From assembly GCF_000332315.1 (NCBI RefSeq), contig NZ_KB235939.1, forward strand, positions 109,136 to 173,135: a stretch of 64,000 nt of DNA. The letters run 5' to 3'. The stretch is from Prochlorothrix hollandica PCC 9006 = CALU 1027. GTDB lineage: Bacteria > Cyanobacteriota > Cyanobacteriia > Prochlorotrichales > Prochlorotrichaceae. Position numbers and translations under genes: made by a program. The notes under the pieces were generated by a model. It saw nothing but the letters and a program-made list of their open reading frames with translations, was not told the DNA's origin and searched no databases. Shown one piece after another: positions 9,630-17,570 of the stretch (positions are counted from its first letter, which is position 1; each line of letters opens with the position of its first letter).

Positions 9630-9691
9630 AGTAATGACTGTAGATGCACCCTGATGATCGGGGGAGTCACCGAGTGGCTCTCCTTTTTTTT
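9630..9691 (+). ncRNA. Candidate small RNA or leuS 3' end with terminator
   Basis: Nothing in this stretch codes for protein, but a strong intrinsic terminator closes it at 9661-9691. It lies about 190-250 bp after the leuS stop. A perfect GGGGGT-GAC-ACCCCC hairpin sits just upstream at about 9600. Either leuS has a long 3' untranslated region or a short RNA starts here; no known family is recognised. Confidence 0.25.
9661..9691 (+). terminator. Intrinsic terminator downstream of leuS
   Basis: GGGGAGTCAC pairs over ten positions (two G-U) with GTGGCTCTCC across a CGA loop and is followed by eight T residues. Two further T-rich runs follow immediately. Confidence 0.8.
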
Positions 9692-9849
9692 GTCTTTTTG
9701 CCTTTTTGTCTTTTTGCCTGGATAGGCTCCTGGGTACAGATTTCAAACAGAACCCACCCAGCAGTCTACCCACGCTGGATCGAAGAGGCGTTAAGCCCAG
9801 GGGAATACCAGCGGCCACTGAACCGCCCCGATGGGTCCCAACCTTCCCC

Positions 9850-10044
9850 TTAATCCTTATCAAAAAACACCAGATAAATAAAGAGGATCACGGTAGCAGC
9901 AATAGCCGCTTCCTCTCCCCAATAACTCAAGCTTTGCAACATCCGCCCCAGGGCATAGAACAACTGCCCCACTGCCTTAAATAGCAGCAGGACTACCACC
10001 CCAGCACCCAGCGAAAGGGCGATCGCCTTTCCCGTTTTCGTCAT
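9850..10044 (-). CDS. Small conserved two-helix membrane protein
   Basis: The product is 64 residues with two predicted membrane helices (IALSLGAGVVVLLLF and AAIAATVILFIYLVFF) separated by a short loop, and a charged FFDKD tail. An AGGAGG ribosome site lies about seven bases before the ATG, which strongly supports translation. I do not recognise the family; small proteins of this shape are common and often unnamed in cyanobacteria. It lies downstream of tRNA-Glu on the same strand. No function can be assigned. Confidence 0.7.
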   Translation of the reverse strand: MTKTGKAIALSLGAGVVVLLLFKAVGQLFYALGRMLQSLSYWGEEAAIAATVILFIYLVFFDKD

Positions 10045-10114
10045 CTTTGGAGCCTCCTAAATAAAATTCTCCACCAACCTCTGAAATCAAGGTGGGTGGA
10101 GAATTTTTCAGCAA

Positions 10115-10187
10115 TACCCCCAGGGGAATTCGAATCCCCGTCGCCTCCGTGAAAGGGAGGTGTCCTAGGCCTCTAGACGATGGGGGC
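10115..10187 (-). tRNA. tRNA-Glu (anticodon UUC)
   Basis: Read on the minus strand, the 73-nt cloverleaf has the acceptor GCCCCCA paired with TGGGGGT, the anticodon stem CCTCC/GGAGG around CTTTCAC, and a T arm with GATTCGAAT. CCA is not encoded. In cyanobacteria tRNA-Glu also feeds tetrapyrrole synthesis. Confidence 0.96.
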
Positions 10188-10263
10188 GCGTTGCTGACAT
10201 TTGCAATCTTAGGACAGCCCAGAGGAATAAGTCAACCTTTTCTTTTAATTTACTTTTTCGACC

Positions 10264-10782
10264 TCACCCCTGGGCCAAATAAGCCTGGTATCCTAGCTGC
10301 TCCAGCTTGGCCTGCTTCTCGGTGACCTGGGTGGTGAGGCTTTGGCGGTAGGCTTGCACCTGGGCCAACAGATTCGGCTGCTGACAGGCCAGGATTTGCA
10401 CCGCCAGCAAGCCTGCGTTTTTGGCATTGCCAATGGCGACAGTGGCCACGGGGATCCCCCCTGGCATCTGGACAATGGAATAGAGGGAGTCCAGCCCTTG
10501 GAGGTGACGGGTGGCCACCGGTACCCCCACCACGGGCAGAGGGGTGAGGGCCGCCACCATACCCGGCAGGTGGGCCGCTCCCCCCGCCCCAGCAATGATG
10601 ACCTTGATACCCCGCCGGTGGGCCTGTTGGGCATAGTCCACCATGCGATCGGGGGTGCGGTGGGCCGAGACGATCGCCACCTCATGGGCAATACCGAACT
10701 CTTCGCAGACGGCGATCGCCGCCGCCATGGTGGGCAGGTCGGAATCGCTGCCCATAATAATGCCAATTTGGGGATCCATCAT
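10264..10782 (-). CDS. purE: 5-(carboxyamino)imidazole ribonucleotide mutase, PurE
   Basis: PurE converts N5-CAIR to CAIR in purine biosynthesis. The 172-residue product has the class I signature [13 protein letters not shown] near the start, SAHRTPDRM and [11 protein letters not shown]. Length is normal. It starts two bases after the stop of the VWA gene at 10785-11387, so it is probably the last gene of that minus-strand run. A second ATG three bases inside is equally possible. The coupling with VWA proteins is unusual and may be only positional. Confidence 0.97.
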   Translation of the reverse strand: MMDPQIGIIMGSDSDLPTMAAAIAVCEEFGIAHEVAIVSAHRTPDRMVDYAQQAHRRGIKVIIAGAGGAAHLPGMVAALTPLPVVGVPVATRHLQGLDSLYSIVQMPGGIPVATVAIGNAKNAGLLAVQILACQQPNLLAQVQAYRQSLTTQVTEKQAKLEQLGYQAYLAQG

Positions 10783-10784
10783 GG

Positions 10785-11387
10785 TTAGTCCCCGATCGCA
10801 TTCATCAGGACTTCCATCAGGGGCACCTCAGCCATTTCGTCCATGGTGATGGCATCACAAATATCAAACTTAGCCCCCACTTCTTGCAGTTGGTCATCCA
10901 AGGCTTTAAGAAATTGGTACGCTCCGGCATCGTTGCCCACTTGGATAAAGGAAATGGCCAATTCTGCATCCTGATCCATGCGTTGGGTAGCCGCCACAAT
11001 GGTAGCGATGACTTCACGGCGATCGCTGGGTTCCCCATCGGTAATGACCAACAGGGTCTCCCCCTCTTTGGTAATTTGGCCCGCTGCTTTGCGCTGGAAA
11101 AAGTTATCCATGGCATCCTTGAGGGGAGGGGCTAAATTGGTTCCCCCCATGGGATCGTTCTCCAGGAAAATGGTTTCCACTTGGCCCGATGTCACATTGT
11201 CATAGCGCTTAAAACGGCTGGAAAAGGTATAAACCGTAATGCCATCAGGATCCAGTTGTTCACACTTGCGGGCCACCGCTAGGGTAGACTCCTGGGCGGA
11301 AACCCAACGGCTGACACCACCGGGTTGATCCGTCAGGGACATGCTGCCACTTTTGTCCAAAATTAGGGTGTAGTCACGATTTTTCAT
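10785..11387 (-). CDS. VWA-domain protein, paralog 1 (purE-proximal)
   Basis: This is one of four tandem paralogs, each exactly 200 residues from the conserved M(K/Q)NRDYTL start. The MIDAS metal site is visible as DKSGSMS near residue 10, a GGTNLAPPL stretch carrying the MIDAS threonine, and TDGEPSD. The fold is the small cytosolic VWA type seen in TerY-like proteins, which bind a divalent metal and usually scaffold complexes. There is no signal peptide or membrane helix. The frame stays open upstream to 11420, but the paralog alignment favours 11387. The gene ends two bases before purE. The partner is unknown. Confidence 0.88.
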   Translation of the reverse strand: MKNRDYTLILDKSGSMSLTDQPGGVSRWVSAQESTLAVARKCEQLDPDGITVYTFSSRFKRYDNVTSGQVETIFLENDPMGGTNLAPPLKDAMDNFFQRKAAGQITKEGETLLVITDGEPSDRREVIATIVAATQRMDQDAELAISFIQVGNDAGAYQFLKALDDQLQEVGAKFDICDAITMDEMAEVPLMEVLMNAIGD

Positions 11388-11438
11388 GGTTAAGTCCAGG
11401 GTGTGTTCAGGGTCTATCAAGGGGAATTAGTCAGCTTG

Positions 11439-11546
11439 AGCCTAGTTTTCAGCCTAGTTTTCAGCTTGGTTTTTAGCCTAGAAACTAGCCTAGTTTTTAG
11501 CCCGGTTTTTAGCCTAGTTTTTAGCCTAGTTTCTAGCCTAATCTTC
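11439..11546. repeat. Nine tandem 12-bp units between VWA genes
   Basis: The unit is AGCCTAGTTTTT with small variations, repeated nine times in exact 12-bp phase. The last unit overlaps the 3' end of the gene at 11538-12140. Lacking internal stops, it forms a spurious plus-strand frame rich in LVFS. It looks like a slippage-prone intergenic minisatellite. Confidence 0.93.
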
Positions 11547-12140
11547 GATCGCGCTCATCAACACTTCCGCCAAGGACATCTCTGCCATATCATCCATGGT
11601 GATGGTGTCACAAATATCGAACTTAGCCCCCACTTCTTCCAGTTGATCGTCCAAGGCTTTGAGGAAGGTCTTAGCCCCTTGATCGTTACCCACTTGAATA
11701 AAGGAAATGGCTAGCTCTTCGTCCCGATCTAGGTGTTGGCTCACCGCCACAATCACATCAATGACCGATCGGCGATCGTTGGGTTCCCCATCGGTAATCA
11801 CTAAGATGGTTTCCCCCTCCTTATCCAGTTGGCCCGCTGCCTTGCGCTGGAGAAAATGGGTGGTGGCATCCCGCAAGACATCGGCTAAGTTGGTTAGTCC
11901 CATGGGATCATTTTCTAAAAAGATGGTTTCCACTTGGCTAGCGGTCACATTGTCATAGCGTTTGAAGCGAGTCGAAAAGACATACACAGTCATGCCATCG
12001 GGATCTAACTGCTCACACTTGCGGGCTACCGCTAAGGTGGATTCCTGGGCTGCAAGCCAGCGGCTCATGCCCCCCGGCTGATCGGTAGTGGACATACTGC
12101 CACTTTTATCGATAATTAAGGTGTAATCGCGGTTTTTCAT
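11538..12140 (-). CDS. VWA-domain protein, paralog 2
   Basis: This is a 200-residue paralog of the VWA proteins on either side. It has DKSGSMS near residue 10, MGLTNLADVL carrying the MIDAS threonine, and TDGEPND. The C-terminal stretch ([23 protein letters not shown]) is shared by the family. It starts with ATG at the conserved MKNRDYTL; no alternative is needed. The stop overlaps the 12-bp repeat that separates it from paralog 1. Function is unknown beyond metal-dependent protein binding expected of VWA domains. Confidence 0.88.
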   Translation of the reverse strand: MKNRDYTLIIDKSGSMSTTDQPGGMSRWLAAQESTLAVARKCEQLDPDGMTVYVFSTRFKRYDNVTASQVETIFLENDPMGLTNLADVLRDATTHFLQRKAAGQLDKEGETILVITDGEPNDRRSVIDVIVAVSQHLDRDEELAISFIQVGNDQGAKTFLKALDDQLEEVGAKFDICDTITMDDMAEMSLAEVLMSAIED

Positions 12141-12240
12141 CGTTTTGAGGGTTCTAAAAATTTGATGGGTCTACAACTATCAGGAGCTGGAGGATCAGAA
12201 GCTTGAGGCTCTGGGGAAAGTGACGGCCAGCCTTGCGGGC

Positions 12241-12843
12241 CTAATCGTCAATGGCAGCCATCAAGATTTCCGTTAAGCTCATGTCTAACATTTCATCTAA
12301 GGTAATGGTGTCACAAATATCGAATTTTGCCCCAATGTCTTGTAACTGATCATCCAAGGCTTTGAAATATTGACGGGCACCACTATCATCGCCAATTTGG
12401 ATAAAGGAAATGGCGAATTCTTCATCGCGATCGAGGTGCTTCGTGGTTTCCACGATAATTTCCACCACGGCCCGTTTATCATCGGGTTCCCCATCAATAA
12501 TAACAAAAAGGGTCTCCCCCTCTTTATCCAGGGTTCCGGCCTGTTTGCGCTGGAGAAAATTACGGGTTGCATCTTGAAGAACCATGGCTAAATTGGTGCG
12601 GCCCATGGGTTCATTTTCCAGGAAAATATCTTCTACTTTACTGGAGGTAACATTGTCATAGCGCTTAAAGCGGGAGGAAAAGAGATAGACCGTTAAACCA
12701 TCGGGATCCAACTGCTCACATTTGCGAGCTAGGGCCAATACCGACTCCTGGACTGCCTGCCAACGGGTCATGCCATCCCCTTGATCGGCTTTGGACATGC
12801 TGCCACTGCGATCGATGATTAAGGTGTAATCACGGTTTTTCAT
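12241..12843 (-). CDS. VWA-domain protein, paralog 3
   Basis: This is the third 200-residue paralog. MIDAS residues are present as DRSGSMS, GRTNLAMVL and DGEPDD. The usual ITDGEP reads IIDGEP here, which changes a neighbour of the metal-binding aspartate but not the ligand. It also carries LDEMLDMSL where the others have MDDMA or MDEMA, making it the most divergent copy. About 100 bp separate it from paralog 2. It could be diverging in partner choice. Confidence 0.88.
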   Translation of the reverse strand: MKNRDYTLIIDRSGSMSKADQGDGMTRWQAVQESVLALARKCEQLDPDGLTVYLFSSRFKRYDNVTSSKVEDIFLENEPMGRTNLAMVLQDATRNFLQRKQAGTLDKEGETLFVIIDGEPDDKRAVVEIIVETTKHLDRDEEFAISFIQIGDDSGARQYFKALDDQLQDIGAKFDICDTITLDEMLDMSLTEILMAAIDD

Positions 12844-12852
12844 GGTTGGGTT

Positions 12853-12891
12853 CCTAAAAGTTTTGCCTAAAAGTTTTGCCTAAAAGTTTCG
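12853..12891. repeat. Three tandem 13-bp units upstream of VWA paralog 3
   Basis: The unit CCTAAAAGTTTTG is repeated three times, with a degenerate fourth copy following. It lies just before the start of paralog 3, in its untranslated leader. A similar slippage-type repeat lies between paralogs 1 and 2. Confidence 0.75.
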
Positions 12892-13078
12892 GCTAAGAGT
12901 TCTTTCTAAGGCTTTCAGGGTTTCTGGAGACCCTATAACTGATCATGCTGGGGTGTGAGGGGAGATTGTCCCGCTGGAGCCAGGGAACTCCCTCGGTGGG
13001 TCAACTCACACAACGGATCAACGCTATTCATAGCCTACTTATCCCCTCATCCTCCGACTATCCGACTCCAACTATCCC

Positions 13079-13681
13079 CTAATCCTCAATGGCATTCATG
13101 AGGACTTCCACTAAACTCATATCTGCCATGTCATCCATGGTAATAGTGTCACAAATATCAAACTTAGCCCCCACTTCTTCCAGTTGGTCATCTAAGGCTT
13201 TAAGGAATTGACGGGCGCTGGGATCATTGCCCACTTGAATAAAGGAAATTCCCAACTCTTCATCCCGATCTAAGCGATGGGTTGTTTGTAAAATAACTTC
13301 AATGACGGCCCGCTGATCATCGGGTTCTCCATCGGTAATCACTAAAATGATTTCCCCTTCTTTATTCCAGCCGGGGGAATTTTTACGGTTCAGAAAATTT
13401 TGGGTGGCATCCTGCAAAACTGCTGCCAGATCCGTGCGGCCTACGGGATCATTTTCCAGAAAAATCTGCTCTACCTTGGCGGCAGTGACATTGTCATAGC
13501 GCTTGAAACGGGAGGAAAAGGTATAGACCGTAATGCCATCCGGATCTAACTGTTCACACTTGCGGGCCAGGGCCAGGGTAGACTCCTGGGCTGCTTGCCA
13601 CCGGGTTAAGCCCCCCCCCTGATCGGCCACGGACATACTGCCGCTTTTATCGATAATCAGGGTATAGTCGCGATTTTGCAT
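13079..13681 (-). CDS. VWA-domain protein, paralog 4 (first in the run)
   Basis: This is the promoter-proximal member of the four-gene VWA run, also exactly 200 residues from MQNRDYTL. MIDAS elements are DKSGSMS near residue 10, GRTDLAAVL and TDGEPDD. It has KNSPGWNKEGE where the others have KAAGQxxKEGE or KQAGTLDKEGE, a small loop change. The ATG at 13681 is chosen because AAGGAGC lies about ten bases upstream; the frame is open to 13708. It is separated from paralog 3 by 235 bp that I see no gene in. Confidence 0.88.
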   Translation of the reverse strand: MQNRDYTLIIDKSGSMSVADQGGGLTRWQAAQESTLALARKCEQLDPDGITVYTFSSRFKRYDNVTAAKVEQIFLENDPVGRTDLAAVLQDATQNFLNRKNSPGWNKEGEIILVITDGEPDDQRAVIEVILQTTHRLDRDEELGISFIQVGNDPSARQFLKALDDQLEEVGAKFDICDTITMDDMADMSLVEVLMNAIED

Positions 13682-13741
13682 GTTTAACTTGCTCCTTGCC
13701 TCAGTCATAACGACCTCAATCTGTTACAAAAATACAAAAAG

Positions 13742-13824
13742 GGGGTATCAACTTAAGCCGGGAGGGTGGGGCGATCCGCGTCCCACTGTCCCGTTAATCT
13801 TGTCCCGCTTTCAGCGGGAACCCC
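13742..13824. repeat. Dispersed palindromic repeat, family B (copy 1)
   Basis: This copy lies in the divergent gap between the VWA run and sqdB. Family B consists of CTTAAGCC(G/A)(G/A)GA, then a central palindrome around GGGGCG...CCCC with CACTGTCCCG, then CGTTAATCTTGTCCCGCTTT, and a short GTCCCGCTTTCAGCGGGAAC hairpin. It is about 80 bp and occurs at least seven times in this window in both orientations. Confidence 0.85.
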
Positions 13825-13844
13825 AAAAAGGATGAGTGATTTAG

Positions 13845-15107
<1,263 letters not shown>

Positions 15108-15215
15108 GACTCGATCGCCAGGATCTCCGGATCAGTGGCTGGGTTGGCTAGGGTGGGCGATGGCTAGCCTACCCTCGGTTACCCCGGACAGGTTGGGGTT
15201 CACGGGTGTTCCTCC

Positions 15216-15263
15216 ATTAGCCCTGGGGACAATTAGCCCTGGGGACAATTAGCCCTGGGGACA
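15216..15263. repeat. Three tandem 16-bp units between sqdB and sqdX
   Basis: The unit ATTAGCCCTGGGGACA is repeated three times exactly. The 458-bp gap between sqdB and sqdX otherwise shows no gene. Confidence 0.9.
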
Positions 15264-15565
15264 CCAAACCCTGACCAGAGGGGGACTCCAGGCTATTACC
15301 TCAATGTGGGCCGTCCAGGGATCCCCAGGGATCAGGTTCCCCTGAACCTTCGTTAAAATCGCGGCGGCTGTTCAAGGTATTCTTAAGGATGGCTTTACCT
15401 GGAGCCATGATCCTTTTGTGCTGTAATGGCTCCCTGGGGGTCTGCGATCGGGTCCCCATCCCCAGCGGGACAGAGACGCAGTCAACTAGGGGGCGATCGC
15501 TAGCCTGGGCAGTTCGGCTTGCCGGATCCCCCTGTTGCCCCTTTGATGGAATGGAATAGTCCCCC

Positions 15566-16696
15566 ATGAAAATCGCGCTTTTCACCGAAACCTTTTTACC
15601 CAAAGTCGATGGGATTGTCACCCGTCTGCGCCACACCGTCGAGCATCTACAGCGCCTCGGGGATCAGGTGATGGTCTTTTGCCCAGAGGGGGGTTTGACG
15701 GACTATAAAGGGGCACAAATCCAAGGGGTGACGGGGTTTCCCCTACCCCTTTATCCAGAACTGAAAATGGCCCTGCCTCGGCCTGCCATTGGTGAAGCCC
15801 TCGAAGCCTTTCAGCCGGATCTGATCCATGTGGTCAACCCCGCAGTCTTGGGATTGGGGGGCATTTACTATGCCAAGGCCATGCAAATTCCCCTGATGGC
15901 CTCCTATCACACCCACCTGCCCAAGTATTTGGAGCACTATAACCTGGGAATGTTGGAGGGGGTGCTGTGGGAACTGCTGAAGGCCATGCATAACCAGGCC
16001 AGCCTCAACCTCTGTACCTCAACGGCCATGGTGGAAGAACTGACCAGCCACGGCATTGAGCGCTGCGATCTCTGGCAGCGGGGGGTGGATACGGAGACCT
16101 TTCGGCCCCAGTTGGCCAGCCGAGAGATGCGCGATCGCCTCAGCCAGGGTCATCCTGAGGATCCCCTGCTCATTTATGTGGGGCGACTGTCCGCCGAAAA
16201 ACAGGTGGATCAGATCAAGGGGGTCTTGGAGGCAATTCCCAGCGCCCGTCTAGCGTTGGTGGGCAATGGTCCCCACCGGGAAGAACTGGAGTCCCATTTT
16301 GCAGGCACTAAAACCCACTTTGTGGGGTACCTCCATGGGGAAGACTTGGGTTCAGCCTATGCCTCTGCCGATGCCTTTATGTTCCCCTCCCGCACAGAAA
16401 CCCTGGGTCTAGTGCTGTTGGAAGCTATGGCGGCAGGCTGCCCCGTGATTGCGGCCAATGCGGGGGGAATCCCTGACATTGTGACCGATGGGGATAATGG
16501 CTTTTTGTTTGATCCCCAGGATGATCAGGGCTTGGTTAAAGCCACAGAACGACTGTTGGCAAACCAAATTGAACGGGAACGGCTCCGGCGCAACGCCCGC
16601 CAGGAAGCGGAACGGTGGGGCTGGGCAGCGGCCACTCGCCAACTCCAGGGGTTTTATGGCCAAGTCCTGAGTCAGTCCTTGCCCACCGCCGCTTAA
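15566..16696 (+). CDS. sqdX: Sulfolipid sulfoquinovosyltransferase, SqdX
   Basis: SqdX transfers sulfoquinovose from UDP-sulfoquinovose to diacylglycerol at the membrane, completing SQDG. The 376-residue product is a GT4 glycosyltransferase with GT-B fold. KVDGIVTRLRHT is near the start, YVGRLSAEK is in the second domain, and PSRTETLGLVLLEAMAAG forms the nucleotide-sugar site. Length matches the cyanobacterial family. Pairing with sqdB makes the assignment strong. Separate promoters are possible given the gap. Confidence 0.95.
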   Translation: MKIALFTETFLPKVDGIVTRLRHTVEHLQRLGDQVMVFCPEGGLTDYKGAQIQGVTGFPLPLYPELKMALPRPAIGEALEAFQPDLIHVVNPAVLGLGGIYYAKAMQIPLMASYHTHLPKYLEHYNLGMLEGVLWELLKAMHNQASLNLCTSTAMVEELTSHGIERCDLWQRGVDTETFRPQLASREMRDRLSQGHPEDPLLIYVGRLSAEKQVDQIKGVLEAIPSARLALVGNGPHREELESHFAGTKTHFVGYLHGEDLGSAYASADAFMFPSRTETLGLVLLEAMAAGCPVIAANAGGIPDIVTDGDNGFLFDPQDDQGLVKATERLLANQIERERLRRNARQEAERWGWAAATRQLQGFYGQVLSQSLPTAA

Positions 16697-16798
16697 GCCC
16701 TGGGGTAGTGATCCAAATGTAGTGAAGTCGTAACGGTACGACAAGGCTTACAGCCTGTCTTTTCCCCACCTAAACGGCACTACCAGCCCTGGGAACCT

Positions 16799-16834
16799 CG
16801 GTCTAAGCATCGGTCTAAGCATCGGTCTAAGCAT
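16799..16834. repeat. Three tandem 12-bp units downstream of sqdX
   Basis: CGGTCTAAGCAT is repeated three times and followed by CGGTTTAA, a partial fourth. The 875-bp gap to the next gene also holds a MITE copy at 17191-17294 and otherwise no convincing gene. Confidence 0.85.
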
Positions 16835-17190
16835 CGGTTTAATCTCTGGCCACCGGTACTAATCACAGTGGATGCTGACAACCCGACAACAATCGCTAAC
16901 CCCGCAAAAGCCGGTAGCAGTGCCTCTAGCTTGAACCTGAAGGCGTAGGGGTAACTCTAGGGGAATTCTCCGACCCATCCATGCCATTCCTTAAGCGACT
17001 TGGAATCTGGCGAGGGAGGAGTAGGGAAGCACCCTATACTGTAAAGATATCCGTAAAGATTATGGATTGTCGCTATAGGGGAGATCGCCCTAGGGGTGCC
17101 CCCTTGGTGCTGCGACCTGCCCCGACTATAACCCCCCTCTCTATCCTAGACTTGTATCTGTCTTCAGATTTATCCCCATTTAAGGTTATG

Positions 17191-17294
17191 TACAGCAGTC
17201 CGCAATGGGTCCTGTGGTGTGCGCCCTCCGGGGGCACACCATAACAAAGGGTTTCAGCCATCGAGATCCTGACAACTGATTTAGGATTGCTGTA
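17191..17294 (+). mobile_element. MITE-like element, family C (copy 1)
   Basis: This copy is 104 bp with ends TACAGCAGTCC and GATTGCTGTA. The core contains a palindrome around GTGCGCCCTCCGGGGGCACACC and the conserved stretch GGGTTTCAGCCATCGAGAT. Family C has imperfect terminal inverted repeats (CAGCAGTCCTAAAT against CAGCAACCCTAAAT) flanked by TA, as in IS630/Tc1-type MITEs. It encodes nothing. Confidence 0.8.
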
Positions 17295-17570
17295 TCTGTC
17301 TGAAAATCCAGAGACAGCACTGTTCACAACTGTTCACAGCAATGGCGGACAATACGGTAGTACCCCCGCCTCCGGCAGGGCACTACTGGTTCTCAACTAG
17401 ACTGAAACTTGCTGTAACATGCCCCCCCCATGGCGAAAACTGGTACATTTCTGGATGAGCCTAGGCAAGGGATAAATTTGAACTCTGGTTCCTTCTGGGG
17501 ATGTTGCTAAACGTCCCAGAATCCGTTCTAGCTCTGACAGACCCTCGATTCGGCCCGTTCCTCGTGACTG

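Noticed and set aside
11401-11714. Plus-strand frame rich in LVFS
   Set aside because: It is the translated 12-bp minisatellite and the complement of a VWA gene.
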